Source: Steromphala cineraria (Eukaryota > Mollusca > Gastropoda > Trochida > Trochidae). Taken from it: DNA of 64,000 bases. Position 1 is the stretch's first letter. Each line of letters opens with the position of its first letter. The position numbers were made by a program, and so were the translations under genes. The notes beneath the pieces were generated by a model. The model had not been told where the DNA came from. It did not search any database and worked only from the letters and a program-made list of their open reading frames with translations. Below, in pieces: positions 36,975 to 50,710 of the stretch. The stretch covers positions 57,666,289 through 57,730,288 of the forward strand of contig OU744731.1 of assembly GCA_916613615.1 (NCBI GenBank), written 5' to 3'.

Positions 36975-37250
36975 TGTTCAGATAGATCGGCCAAGCTCTC
37001 CTGCATCGACGTATCTAGCTTGAAGACCAAGCTCTCTTATTGTACCGATAAATAAACCAACATTCACACGTCGAGTATGTTCCTATGCATTATGTCATTT
37101 CATTTCAAAACATTTTCGTTTCGAGATAGATCCAAAAAACTCTCCTGCATCCACATATCCAGCTTGAAAACCAAGCTCCTAAATAAATACATACAACCTA
37201 TGAATCATGTCATTTCATTTCAAAAAATTTTTGAGCACACACCATCAGAG
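36975..37250 (+). repeat. Tandem duplication of ~135 bp at the end of unit B
   Basis: AGATAGATC..CTCTCCTGCATC..CATATC/CGTATC..AGCTTGAA.ACCAAGCTC..ATGTCATTTCATTTCAAAA occurs twice (about 36975-37105 and 37118-37240). Unit A has it once (about 16832-16965). Confidence 0.7.
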
Positions 37251-37322
37251 CAATTAAAATGATAAAACGCACAGTTTAAAATCACCAGTTCAAAAAATAT
37301 ATAACAAGGAGTTAAAAGTTAA

Positions 37323-40300
37323 TTGTGAGCTCACTAACCGATATAAACCGTTGTGAAGCTGGTTAGCAAATTCTGTATCAAATCTGTATTGATTTTGTTT
37401 TAGTTAAACAAAAAGGAGCGTCGTATCGTAATAATATTGATATAATCTGGTTGACATGTTTCAAGGCATTTTACTGTATGCTATGATCAGATCAAATATA
37501 TATTACTATCTTTGCTCTTTTATATGATTCCTCAAAGTAAATTAAGTGTCTTTTGGGACAGTTTCTTGTCAATTCCCTGGCAGATCCTCCGACTATCGAA
37601 GACTATTTAGATAGTATGTCTGGTTGTCTTGTGTCAGTTGACATGAAAGGAGGATGTGAAGTATAAGCTAATCAAATTGTGAATTCAGGGGCGGTTTGAT
37701 TGTCGTTTGTTGGTCAACATGAACATGATTAAGTAAGATGAAGATTGATAAAGTAGCCCAAACTCTGTGTACATTTCAGCTACAGAGCACGTTCTGTACA
37801 CTCGGTGATATTTGTCTCATCCTACTTATAAAACAATCAGAAAAGAACCTTATAAAATGACTGACATTAAACTCTTACTTTAGATAACACTGCAAGTACA
37901 GTTGATGATTTTGATAAACTTAACGCAATTATCAACCTTTCTCTGCTTTTAGTAATATATAAAATGCTGTATACAACTCATGAAATTATTTAAAATTCAG
38001 TGCTTTTAGAAGTTATTTCTTTGAAATTTGATCGTTTATACTAAAAGTGACAATCTTTTCTGAAATTTAATATTTTCAATTGTGAATACATTGAAGTTAA
38101 TGAATAAAACATTCATGTCAACATCGATTTCTTTGCCTCTTCGAAAACCTACAATAAAAGTTGCAACAGACTTTAAAAACAGCACATTAATTTGCATTCA
38201 TCCTATTGGGATGTTTTGACCATTTAGCTGATGAAATTTATGGCATATCACTGACATGTCTGTTCAGGTGATAAATACACGGAGAATTATGAGATAGATT
38301 TCTGATTCATGCAGGCTTTTTATAAGCATATAAGAATGCGTTATTAATGTCAATTTTGATGTTTCAACAGGTTAGTATTCTTCATAGATTGGTTCCTTTT
38401 TATTGACTGTCGTCACTTAATGATAAACAATAAAACTGATTTGTATTCTTTTATAATCTGAATTAGACAAGTCAAATTTAATTGAAATGTATGGGCTTAC
38501 TCTTGGTTATCAAAAAGGCGATAACAAAATCTATTCTGAATCTATTGACAACAACAAATAGAACGAGAGCGCTAGGGTATATCATAAGGATATCATGAAC
38601 TCAAGCATAGGTAGGCCTGCCAACTTTCCTTGTTATAACACTAATGTCTTGTAAAAACATGAACGTTAATAAACAATTATTTTATCAGTTCGTACTAACG
38701 GGAAAAACATTTCCCATAAATTAGTGCATTCACTGAGTAGACCGCAGTAAAGTGACAAGTGAGGATTGATTCTTAATATCAGCAAGTTAAATGTTGATCA
38801 ATGCATGTTATCAACTCTAATGGATATTGTTGGGCCCGCCAGCTTACTGAATTACCAGAGACTGAATTAAATGCATATCAAAACAATCATACATCAAAAC
38901 ATTGACTTAAAAGTCCAATAATTGAAAAAAGTTATATTGAAGAATACACAGGGGTTCGAATCTCGGAATGGACAATATAACAAAAAATATTCAAAACCTG
39001 GACTTTTGCACTCATATATCAAATTTGAACAAAATCGGCCAATAAATAAAGATTTGAGTTAATCTCTACCTATTATATAGATTACAGTCGCTAAAACCTG
39101 ATCGAAAACAGGACACATCGATTATTTTAACGTGCGGTGCAATTAATACTAAATTTTATCACAAACTATGCACTGGAATCATAGATCAATCTTTTAACTT
39201 GCTGACCATCTCGCCCAATTTTTCTGTGGAAGAATATGCCAATACAAAGCAATCCCCTTGAGAGATCAACAGGGCGATGGCATGTATTGCACGAATAGTT
39301 ATTTACAAAAAGAAATAGGTCAAACCAATCAGAAAGACCAGCACACACCTTATTTTAGCATAGAAAAGAGATATCACGAAATAGTAATGATACTGTGTGT
39401 TGTTTGAATGATCACTATTTATTCCAGAATCACAAAAACATACATCGTTTTTAATCTTCTGTTTTTAAATCATTAGCAAAATATTGATTTACCTGACTCT
39501 AAAACCCCATAAAACAAATAATACGACTGCCTTTCCAATCTCACACTGTAACTCTAATGTTAACCAACTTCATGATTTTTTTACAATGTACATTAACAAC
39601 TAATTAACTAAATGCTACCAAAATAAAGGAGACGCTACATAAACATATAATGTAAAGATTAACTTCTACACTGACACGTAAATCGTTTACACAGCTTAAA
39701 ACCTTCCTTTTCCTCATCTAAGCACAGATGAATGGTAACACCTTCACCAGTAGTAGTATCTGGCAATAACTAACTACCTGTCAATAGAGAAACTTTACAT
39801 TCTCAACCAGCATTCCCAGCTGGTCTCGGGTAGTGTTTGGACTTTGGCATGCTGTAATTTTGACAGACATTATTAAATGATTTGTTTGGAATTGACTTTC
39901 ATGTTTGAGTGTCGCATAGAAAACCTAGCTTAAATGACACTATATACTAGCAAACGTATCATTACACCAACAAAATACAAATTACACACATACATACTAC
40001 TTAAACATAATTATCAGGGTTCTTGATGGGTAGAAAATGTCAATCATTTTGCAACTCATTCTCATGTTGAAGTAGCATCTTCATGTCAATAGAGTCCTTT
40101 TACCTATCAGCCAACTGTGTAATAAGAGTTTATTTCCCTTCTTTTCCTTTTTACATTTAAATGAGGTGCTTATATCGTTGAAATAGTCTGAATCGGTTGA
40201 TTGTTTTATCTTTAAACCTTCACTATACAAAATCAACACTTAATGTATATTTTCATGACAGGGAAGTAATGTCAACATATTTGACCTACATTTGTTCAAT

Positions 40301-42310
40301 ACCAGGTAACAAACTTATAATTATTAATAATTTCATGTTGATTGCTGGTATGGGTGTGTTAACATTATTGAATATAATATCGAATCACTTTTAAAGGTTT
40401 CAACTTCGCAAATGTATGTTTTGAGATAAAGAGAACGGCATTAAGTGCACACTATATTGATATCATATCATTAAATGCAGCTAGAACTGACAATATGTTA
40501 GCGATATCTGAATTTTACATGTGAGCAACCCTATCTGCTGTGGTGTTTTTGCTTCAGGCTGAATTAAGTTTTTTATCACTGTAAAACTTAATATCAAAAG
40601 ACAGTGCACCGCCAATCCTTTGCAATAGATATGAATATGTCTCCTTGTATTCTTGCGTTACTTGTATACAAAACTAAAGCAGTCTCTTAGTAGCAATGCA
40701 CTATTGATTTCTTATCGTAGTTTGAAAGAGGTAAAGGTTTTTAATCTTAATTCTCAAAATATACCATGTTTACGTCATATAAAGTAAGACTGCTCAGTGA
40801 AAACAAGATTCCCTGGAATATGCCTGCAAGTGCAAACTCCACAAATTTCGATGTTTCTATCACTGAGCATGCTCAATACATGTGCAGAGTTCCAAAGAGA
40901 TTGAAAATGTGTTACGCTTTTATTTCTGAAGACAGGTTCTGCTATTCGTAAGTCCACCGCTCAAAGGCAAGGTTTGAACTATAACACTTTAAAACTCAAA
41001 CTTTAAAAATATCCATGCATCTTGCGGAAAACGGGAGATTCACAACATGTAACAAAAAAATGTGTTAATGTTTTAGCATATTTACAGAACAATGTGGTTA
41101 GAGGTAACTCAGAAGTCCAAACATATTAATTGCCTAATGCGGAAGTCATGATCTTTGCATCACTGACATATAGCCTAAGCATATGTGAATGTCAGAACAA
41201 TTTATCAAAAAAACATGATAATGTCATTGAGTACCTTTTTTAAAATGGACAAACCGTGCTACAAATATTTTATCTCTCTTTGACTCTGCCGTCCAGGGAT
41301 TAAACCATGATTTCAATGCTAAGTCCGTTCAGTAGCTTCTTTGGTAGAAACTTATTTAACTGTTTTCTCTCGTTTGAATGCGTTTCTGTTCTAATCGCTC
41401 TATGGGAGTCAAACTTATACGAACCATGAAATAAACATATACATAAGATATCTAACAGGCCAGGACTTGAGTCTTACCTTTCATGCTCATAATATTTTAT
41501 TCAAATGGAACGCTTTTGCTTATTTCTTATCCCAAGGCCGCTAACAGCTGTAGTGTTTCATAACGCTGTAAAGTATATATTACGTCAAATTTAAAAACAA
41601 TATGCATCTATTTAACAGTATTGCCAAGGCGTGATTAATATACTATTAACCTGTTCTATTTCCTAAATAACAAGTTTAGTAAACACCAATCACACAATTA
41701 ATTAGAACAAATTTCTCTGTCGTACAAAGAGAAAGTAATATGACATATACGGATTGATTGGTAATCTAGACAGATTATTTAGTTACTGCATATGTATTTA
41801 CATCAACAAAAGCTCTACATTGTTTCGTTATAGACGTATGTTTCGATCCATGTCTTCCTACTTCCGAAATATAATTCTATTATTCCATCCCTAACAGTCT
41901 TCATTTGTTCCTGTATAATACACAGTTGATGAACTCTTTGGTTCATATTGAGGACATTTGAAGAGATACAATATTGTTTTGTTCATTGCATTTGACGTCA
42001 ATGGTGTTGAAACTAATCTTCATTTTTCTCGGAATTGAATGCTATATCTGTTTCAAATTGGCTTTCCTTGATAAATATAGCTTCATGTAATAAGATTTTT
42101 AGTCTATTGTTGCAAAAGTTTTGTGTGAGAAAATCCATGATCAATGAAATCACAGCGAGATGCTTCTACATCTTTGTCAGTTTTTTAAAGAGTTACATTA
42201 TTTGTTTTTTTGACAACGTTTCAAAGTTTACCTCGATGTATAAATGTATGAACGAAATAAAGACATGTCTATTTTTTAATAACTACAAGTGTTTAGCGAT
42301 TTGTTGAGAA
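37323..42310 (+). repeat. Segmental duplication unit C, receptor region deleted
   Basis: Third copy of the array, starting with GAGCTCACTAACCGATATAA (compare 24231) and following A and B through GTCAGTTGACATGAAAG, the conserved block (39640-39930), AGTTAAG/AGGCTGA-type landmarks and AACAAGTTTAGTAAACA (41670; A 13988). Near 42050 homology to unit A jumps from about 14715 to about 20550, entering the receptor's distal 3' region (AATAAA at 42256-42261). The intervening 5.8 kb, including the receptor, is missing. No gene was recognised in it. Confidence 0.7.
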
Positions 42311-43899
42311 CAACTAAGCCTACAATTTTTACAGAGATAGTCTATGGATGAACTAGTGAAGAGTGAAATTGTTGATGATTGTGTCTTTAGCGCGGAAATT
42401 AAAATGTCAATTTACACACCGTACGTGCCTAGCTGTTTCTAATCATGGGAACAAACAACAAGGTTGGTAACTGACTTACAATTCAAATTAGAAAAACCAA
42501 TTGCAGAACGAAAAAAAAAACAATTAAAAAAGTATTTTAAAATTTAAGTTATTTTTTGTTAGAACAAATAGTGTTTAAATTGTGTAGGTCACAGAAACCT
42601 AAGTAATTATTAGTGCTCTTGCAGCACGTTGAAATGTACATGCAAACATAGCAGAAAGATCGACACGTGTAAACAACCGCAGGAAATGCACAACGTTAAT
42701 TGCAAAATAAAAATGAAATCAAACTCAATCACAAAGTTATAAGATTGAAAATGTTTGACTAACACCAGTCAACAATCATAAATGTCCTCTGATATCAGCT
42801 AAAATCGTTGGTGTAGTTGATCAGAGTCACAAGGTCAGGGTTCTATCCCGGTTTTAGCAAAACATTTGTGATAATCTTCTTTTAAAGGTTGTGAATCATC
42901 ATGGGAAACAAAACATTTATATTTTTTATCCGTTTGCAAGTGAGTAAGTTAGTTAAACACCTATGTTCATGAAACTTACCACCTGCGCACATACAAGAAA
43001 GTTGTTATCAATCTGATTGCAGAATTTAAGAGAACAATAGATTTTAAAAAAAACTTTTAGGTGTGATTTTGACGACCATAATTAAGCTTAATTGCTGACA
43101 GTGTGATGACACTGACATCTTCCGCGTCTTCTTATTTACAAAAGTTTACAAACATATAATTGTCTACATAACACAAGATTGTAAAATCAATCACCTGAAA
43201 AACGAAAAGCATTTCTCATAACGCTGAACGGACTTGATGTTTTATGTTGCAAATCATTGCAAAAACAGTAATTTGTACATTAAAAATATATATAACCACA
43301 ATAACATTGCTATAAATAAGATTGAGTTTAATTAACGTTCAGCAAATGAAGCATTGTTCTTAATAGATGCAATCATATCAAACATTGTTATAAATGTGAT
43401 GTTTTCTAAAAAGTGTTCTGACATGTTGGTACGAATTACTTCTATATACATACTTTTATATTAAGCAAAACGCACTGATTGTTCAGCCCTTTTCAAAACA
43501 AGGGTAATGTTGTTTTACTGTCTACAAAGGTCTACGAGTTTAGAACTCTCTAAGAACCTTAGTTTTGATATGTTTTGCTGGTATTTTCAACAAACACGGA
43601 TATATTGCTAAAAGCTCATACCATATTTATATTTTGTAATGTTATTTCTTTATTTCTTTTTCAATATATTTCAAATTCCCTGTCTTATTGATGTGAATTA
43701 CCTTCATGTATGTTATTGATAAGTACTCCGTATCATTCTAGCATTATCAATAACCAATGATTTTCTATCGAATTGTATTTTTATAAGTTCTCTCTCAATC
43801 AAATTTATATTTGGTTAAAGTAGAAATACAAATAGAGAAGTTTATGATCATACAGATTAATAATTGTAATTCTTTGGAGCATGCTTTATATGTACAAAC
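42311..43899. other. AT-rich intergenic, nothing firm
   Basis: No gene was recognised. A tRNA-like scrap (GGTGTAGTTGATCAGAG, then GGGTTCTATCCC) near 42811-42860 may be an eroded SINE head. Confidence 0.3.
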
Positions 43900-45960
43900 G
43901 TGACAAATAAAGATATCACTATCAGGCACAACAATGTCCTTGCAACGGCTGCCTGAGCATAAGAGTGAAGGATTCGAATACACCAAATATACTGTGTTAA
44001 CAGCCTGCTCATGCAAATGTTTTTATTCTATTGATAGCATGTTTGTCTGTGGAATATTTATGACTCCTCCACTCCCTGCATTGACCGTGTTTTAAACTCA
44101 CCATTCGCTAATCCACTATTGTCAAGCAATGAACCCGCATGTAGCAACCACAGCTAAACACTCAATGAAGGGTCATTATGTGACGTGCAGCGATCAGCGA
44201 TTAGTTTTCTGAGCGAATGTTTTTAAAGTATATACTAATATGGTGAACTGAAAATGAGCTTCTGGCACATTTAAAACTGTGAGCTATCACGTGAACTATT
44301 ACATATCAGTGTTGTATCAAAGTTTAATGTGTAACCTGTAACTACTTCACATTTCAATAAATACATGCAAACAAGTCTTGTTGAAACTAGTCTTGGTTTT
44401 AGCAATTACGAAACTATCATTTGAGGCCTTGACTCTGTTCCGAAAAAATGTTAAGTGTTATGTTTTGACTAGTTGTTTTCTAGTAGCCAAAACTTGGATT
44501 TTAGATAATTATATGCTTTTCATGTTAGGGAATAACTACAAATTGTTGTCAGATAGAGGACAACTGTTTCTTGCAGCTGCGGTCTTATAGGTTTCTTAAA
44601 AGGTTAAACAATATTGGCTAACCTTGACTTATTTTTTGGAAATTGCTTTTTTCGAAAATAAATTTCCAATTTAGCTTACTCCATGAGCATTTGATTCGAC
44701 AATGTTTAAAAATTATTCTAGAGTAATATCGGACGCAGAATAATTAACCAAATCTAAATGCTACAAGTGAACAAACAGTTCATCATTAATTAAAGATGAG
44801 TATGAGGAATTGGGAACAGAAAGTGAACTGTACATATTGTTTAAACACAGCTTACATACTACAGTCAGAGGTGAATTTATGCAATGTACATAACGAATAT
44901 GGACAACTGGTTAATCGAAAAAACATACATGCACATTATAACCTGACTATAGTTTTTCTTAATAATACACTTATCATACAGAAATTTTACAAAATAGTGA
45001 ATCATTTCTTCCGATTCTCATTGTATTGGTATTGTGTATTCATATTGTACATATAAAGGCTTTATGAATATCAGTTGTAATATATTTTCATTTTCTATTT
45101 CGAATTTCAGATACAAAAAAATATGTAAATATTTGGAAAGTTATTAGAAAAATGAAAGAAATATATATTAAATCATTATGTACTTTTTGTAATTTGTTTT
45201 ATTCACCATAAGAAGTATAACGTCAACGTATTAATGTGATTCAAAGAATTCAGATATCTATAAATTGATGCTAGAAGCAGTCACTTTCGACTAAGAGATT
45301 TAAATCCATGTGTGTTCGAAATAATACCTTTCATTATAATTATTTCTACTCAATTCGTTTGTCATGGAAATTGCGAGATTGGTAGGACATTGATCAAGCG
45401 AAGGAAATACTTATTGTGTATGTTTATTTTGAGCCAAACCATAATTTGCTAAAAGGTATAGCTAATAATTAGTGAAACCCAGTACGAAAATAGGAACAAC
45501 ACAGACGGCATTTATGTATAAGATTTACATCGTCTGACGTCCTAATTGACAAACGTTATTCGAAGCCTGATAATATTGTGTTTGCCTGAGTCTTATCTAA
45601 CAAAAGAACCAAAATGTAAACACTTGGTAAGCAGAACACTCTGTAGGATCAATCACTCATAGTCTGTGGTTTCCCTAGCGTTCCTATTTCATAGCAAACA
45701 TCAAACACAATTACAAACCATCTTGATCAGACCGTCGTCACCTTTGGTCAATCTGTGTGTGGCTAGCTTCTTTACAGATATAAAGTGAGATATCGCCACT
45801 CAAGCATTTCTCTTTGATCTGTCAAAGCTAGGAAAGAGAGTCGACTATGCTTCTGTGTAAAGAACTGGCAAAGCGAGACCACACGTTTCACTATCATGAA
45901 ATGTATGTGTTAGTAAAAGGTATCTGATTAACTCCAATGAAAAGTAATATTAGGAGTTAT
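43900..45960 (+). repeat. Duplicated block D (partners at 48.4, 53.0-53.8, 56.7-57.3 kb)
   Basis: Two stretches recur downstream. 44090-44360 (CACCATTC, GATCAGCGATTAGTTTTCTG) matches about 48440-48690 and 53010-53320. 45420-45960 (ATGTTTAT, TAGGA..AACA, TATAAAGTGAGAT, TTTGATCTGTCAAGC-type motif, GAGTCG) matches 56660-57290 and, in part, 53500-53750. Similarity is patchy, so the copies are old. Open frames within (44378-44590, 44796-45056) are not shared and look like chance. Confidence 0.5.
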
Positions 45961-46274
45961 TTAGTTCATTATTGATCTATTTTCTGCTAACACGCATTGT
46001 TCTTCGCAGCAGATCTAAGTTTATACCAAATATTATATATAACTACGATGTTTCCTACCCGAACTTGACAGTAAGATCATTACATCATGGGTACAGTAAC
46101 GAACAGCATCATTTTTAAAGATGTTGATCTAAGAGAGTCATCATCCCTAGTCTTTTGAAAACTTCTAAGTTCAATTGTTTCATAATATTTAAGATATCAG
46201 ATTACATAAATATAAACACAATTTACTCTATATTGAGCTGTGACATTTATTTATGTTTTATGATGTTTGGGTAG

Positions 46275-46503
46275 CAAGTATGTCCTAACTGCTTTGAAAG
46301 GCAATTAGAAGCTGGTTGATGAAGAAGAAGAAGTTCTTATGGACAGTCAATTTCGTTATTGCATGGTATGCAACGTTTTGGTGTAGATCACGTAGCATTC
46401 CATTGGGTGACAACAGTGTTAGTATCTACACCGAAACGTCGCATTCCATGCAATAAAGATGTTGACTATCCATAAGAACTAGTTCTTCTTCAAGTATGTC
46501 CTA
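46275..46503 (+). mobile_element. Foldback hairpin element with 13-bp target duplication
   Basis: The arms 46321-46388 and 46424-46491 are imperfect 68-bp reverse complements containing CAACGTTTTGGTGTAGAT and ATCTACACCGAAACGTCG, the same core as the hairpin at 28171-28387. CAAGTATGTCCTA is present at 46275-46287 and 46491-46503, a 13-bp target duplication. The 30-bp single-stranded segment before the hairpin (ACTGCTTTGAAAGGC, AGCTGGTTGATG) is, when inverted, similar to the tail of the other element, so both are full-length members of one family in opposite orientations. Confidence 0.85.
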
Positions 46504-47026
46504 GCTGGAAATTATAGTTTAATTTATGTTAGGATATGGTGATCACGAAACAGATTGTACTTTAAACTTCTTTTTTTAACAAATTTCGTATAATTTCGTT
46601 ATCACTTAAACATCACTACATCTCTCGCGTGTCTCGACTCACTATTAAACAACTATCACATAATATATTTATATTACTTATCGATTAGTAAATAGAAGCA
46701 TATAATCATTAAATTCAACACATATGTATTACCTTCTCAAAGGCAACAAGCAGCTGACATGGTCGAGCTAAATCCCCCGCAAATTGCACATCATGTATAG
46801 GTTATCCTTATCATATTTCTGATTAATTTTTGTCATACAAAATAGCACAACTTTTCCAGGATATGAAGGAAACTGTTCAAATAAAAAAACTAAATAATAT
46901 TAACTTCACGTTCACTGTTGGTCATAATTCGTGAAAACTGACAAAATAACACTCAAACGAATGAATTTATGTATTATGTATTTGTATCTCCAAGATAAAT
47001 TTGATCATATGTAAACAAACATATTT

Positions 47027-47320
47027 CAAATTGTTCTTCATAAAACACCTTTATATGATTATGTAAATTCATATCAAATTTGATCCAAATGTGATGATTA
47101 GTTTAGAAGTTCTGAACCGAACAGGACTTGTAGGGGTTTTCTAACAGAGTCCAATTTTTTGGCAAAAAAAGGCAAAAGTTTATTAAAATATTTTCAAAAT
47201 TGTTCTTCATGACACACCTTCATATTATTATGTTTCTCCATATCAAATTTGATCAATATTTGATGATTAGTTAGGAAGTTGTGAGTCGGACAGGACTTGT
47301 AACAGTTTTCAAACAGAGTC
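47027..47320 (+). repeat. Tandem duplication of ~125 bp
   Basis: 47027-47151 and 47195-47320 are similar throughout: ATTGTTCTTCAT, ATATCAAATTTGATC, TGATGATTAGTT, ACAGGACTTGTA and AACAGAGTC. The 43-bp spacer is A-rich. No coding function was seen. Confidence 0.85.
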
Positions 47321-47345
47321 TTCATTGTTTGCCAGTAGTATTTTT

Positions 47346-47590
47346 TCATTTGAACAGTGAATCCTTATAACAGTTTAGAGTTGACAGATATTCATTTTTC
47401 AGACATGGTAAAGAGCAGGTGCGACCCTTAAGGAGAGTAATATCCGAGACAGACCGACCGAGTTCCGCTAGCTGCTCTAGATATTGACATGATGTTTGCT
47501 GTTGACGTCTTTCTTCTTCTGTACATGGTAAAGTGTCAACCACAATGTCAATATGTCATAGTCTTGTGAGAAGCTGATTGTATAAGGTAT
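47346..47590 (-). repeat. Duplicated block, partner of 21006-21260
   Basis: The minus strand shares long exact words with the block just beyond the receptor's 3' end. In this copy the open frame from 47543 to 47346 includes LAELGRSVSDITLLKG and RTCSLPCLKNEYLSTL. The substitution pattern relative to the other copy does not favour a protein under selection. The block is followed by a further match (ACATGCAATCTTCAAAAGTTT at about 47646). Confidence 0.6.
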
Positions 47591-48149
47591 TCATTGTTCT
47601 TACATCTTTATCATTAAGTATTGAAAGGATATGATTTATCTCGAACATGCAATCTTCAAAAGTTTCCAGGGTAACAGTGCTATTAAGGATATTATTGGTA
47701 TCCTGTGAGAAAACGTGCAATTTATATGAAAGGTGATTGCATTGTACAGATTGGTGATTCTAATGTTGTTATTGATCAGTTTGTATATCCTTCCCAGAGA
47801 AATCGGTTTATCAAACATTCAAAATGAGTAAACTTGTATCACCCTTGGACCTGCCATATAATCAAATGAAACAGATCATATATAGTTTAATATCAAATTA
47901 TGTTTGGTTGGTTAGTTCTTTTTAAAAGAGAACGTAAGTGAACTCGCACCTGAATTCAGGTAACTAAAATAAATCCTAGCCAATAAAGTACTCTGGCTTC
48001 AATTATCGCTCAATAAGGGATGATAATCATAAATGGAGGGTATTGACGATTTTATCCGGCAATGAAACTCATGATTCATTAGATTAGCTGTATAGTTTTT
48101 GCTAGGCACATAATTCAATATTTGATTTATTTCTTAATAAGTAAAAAAC

Positions 48150-48690
48150 GTTCAATCCTCTAGGGGTTTGATATATCTTAAAAAATACATGCCTATTAAT
48201 TGAATTGTCTAGTGAAGGTCTTGAGTGTATTTCATCCTTCCATGTATGACTCAATCGATATTAACAACTTCCAGTCGGGGATCAGCTGTATACTTATATG
48301 TTACCAAATTATGGTTATTTTTAATCTTTGGACCTGCAGACTATTCGATTCCTTTAGGCCTAGTCTGCGAAGTCGTCCTGTTGATGACGTAATAACTTCC
48401 TTATTTTGAGCATCTCTATAATTCTACAGTCATTTTATTGACAGTTTACCATTCACTTATCGCGTATAATCAAACACTGAACCACCAACACCCCCGAAAC
48501 ACAGGAAGGACGTGAAACGGGTGAATCGGTGATTAGTTCTGCGTTTACTTGTATCACAATGAGTCAATGGCTTGCTTACAACCTGACACTTATGGTGAAT
48601 ATCAGGATTACTCAAGTGTAACTCCCCTTACATTTCAATGATTTGTCGCATGAGTTCTTGCTTGAACTATTTAGGTTCCTTAGTTTCATA
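48150..48690 (+). repeat. Duplicated block E
   Basis: 48170-48280 (GAATTGTCTAGTGAAGG, GAGTGTAT, TCATCCTTC, ATCGATATTAACA) matches 52255-52330. 48355-48690 (CGAAGTCGTCCTGTTGATGA, ACACAGGAAGGA, GTGATTAGTTCTG, ATCAGGATTA) matches 52930-53290, and in part D at 44090-44360. Non-coding as far as can be seen. Confidence 0.55.
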
Positions 48691-50710
48691 GCTTGTAATA
48701 CTTCTTTTTTAGTTTCGGATTTGAGATGTTTGTGTTAGCAGCAAATTAATTTTAGGACAATGTTCGGATGTTATAAAGATAAAGGAACAAATCTACAAAT
48801 AATTAACTTTCTAGAATAAAACAAAATAGTTTATAAAATGTATGACTTGTCGGTCATTTCTTTCCTAAAATGACAGTGCTTGATTCTTTAGAAGATTCTT
48901 TTTATCATTTGAAACGAATAATGTCCACAGTTTGTTGGCAAAAAAATGACTGGTTGTCACTCAGATGATGTTTTGTAGATTCAGCATTTCTTTGCATCTG
49001 TAGCCTGATATGTTTCGTCAAGGTAATAAAATATCGGTCATCCTAACTTTTCGTTATGAAATTGTTTTTTTGGAGATAAAGATACAAAATAAAGATTGAA
49101 AAATGTCATTCCCAGAGAAACTGAAACGATAATGTCTAACATGATAATAAGCAGATTATTGTTTTGATAGAAGCAATCTGGGGAGAATAAAAACATTATT
49201 AATGATTTCAAACTTAACACGATAAGTTCTCCACAAGTACTTGAAGATGTCTGTTGATTTAAATTTGGGTACCTTATCTTCATTTTAAAGCAGATATGCA
49301 TATTGTTTATTATATTTATCATAATATATTTCAACATACATATGTATATGATAGATTGGTCAAAAGTTATGATATAGAAATAATATGTTAATATTGAAAA
49401 TAATATATAACATTTGTAAAAGTACAGTCTTTTTCTGTTTCCAATTTTGACATAAAATAGGTAACTTGATCAATCAAATTACAAATGAACTTTTTGTGTT
49501 ATCTTTTGGTTTGTTGTCATTTTGACTGGGAAAATTATAAGAGGTACAGTATCAAAAAGTTAAATTGATGGACATAATTTAGATATTTAGATATTGTTAT
49601 AAGATAAGAGAAGATGCATCATAATTGAACTTTTACAAATTAGCTTAGCAAGAAGAACATTTTATATTCCAAACAAAACTTTATCTGAAACATACACAAT
49701 TTTCTTAAATGGAGTTTATCACTTTAGAACATATAAACCTGAAGTCGAATTGTTAGATAGTATATTGATGTATACATGAGAATAATTGTATCAGTTGTGT
49801 CTTAGGGGTCGCTTCAAATAAAGTCTTCCTGCTCCAATCACACAGGGAGATGTTTCAACAAAGAGCTCCACGTAAATCCAAGAAGACACTTTGTTATAAG
49901 AGGTAAGGAACTATAATCTAGGAATTTGCAGTCAAATGTTTGCGATTTGAAAAGAACATTCCAACAGTGCAAGCACATTCTCAGTGGTTCTTTGTATATC
50001 ATGAGCCAAACCAGGACTCGGTAAAAGTATATTATATAGTTGTCGATGGACACAGAAACAAAACACATATCTTGAGACGATGTTTATGTATTTACCTTGT
50101 CTGAAGTCCTGATTTGGCAAAGGGTATTCAAACACTGCTGATGCTGTTTTATCTAAAAATAATACTTAAAAAAACTTGGTTTGAGTCAATGATCAAGTGA
50201 CCAAACAAAGTTATCACCCCTAGTCTATTAGCATCACAAATGTTAATGTCACATATATTTTTTACATGACATAATGATAACCCAGAAACTGTTTACTTCC
50301 TATTAAGCTTTAAGTTTTGGTATACAGCTGTGTAGTTTTTTAAGTTGCAGTTTTCATTTGCAAATATCACGTTTTTTTTATGATGTTTGCGTCACTGACA
50401 AAACATCATCCCATGGTTTATAATTATGTGTTACCTATTTTGTGGTTGTCACTCGCCCAATATTTGAAATTTGGAATGATAATAAAGCGAAATAGTCATA
50501 CTTTTGAAATTCTGATTCTTAAATTTCGATGAAAAATATATATAGGGTAGCTGAGGATACATCTACAGTTCGTACTATTATATTGCCATAGTTCAAAGGA
50601 ACACATATGACTGTCGCCTAAAGCTGTTGAAATCTTTAAAAGGATTTAAGGAATAATCATCTAAACAGTGTTTAAGAAATTTTGAACCTTTGACCCTTTT
50701 AAAACTCTAC
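48691..50710. other. AT-rich intergenic, nothing recognised
   Basis: Open frames on the minus strand (49038-49337, 49838-50135) lack recognisable motifs. No repeat boundary or RNA gene was seen. Confidence 0.35.

Larger units (their letters stand above)
23950..37322 (+). repeat. Segmental duplication unit B, enlarged by insertions
   Basis: Same landmarks in the same order as unit A (8926-17050), but 13.4 kb long because it holds a piggyBac-like element, a foldback hairpin, a duplicated conserved block, a nested repeat plus MULE-like MITE, a CCGTCCGT array and a LINE fragment. It ends at sequence matching about 17050 of unit A and runs directly into unit C. The receptor exon, which in A follows at this point, is absent. 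No conserved ORF was seen. Confidence 0.72.
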
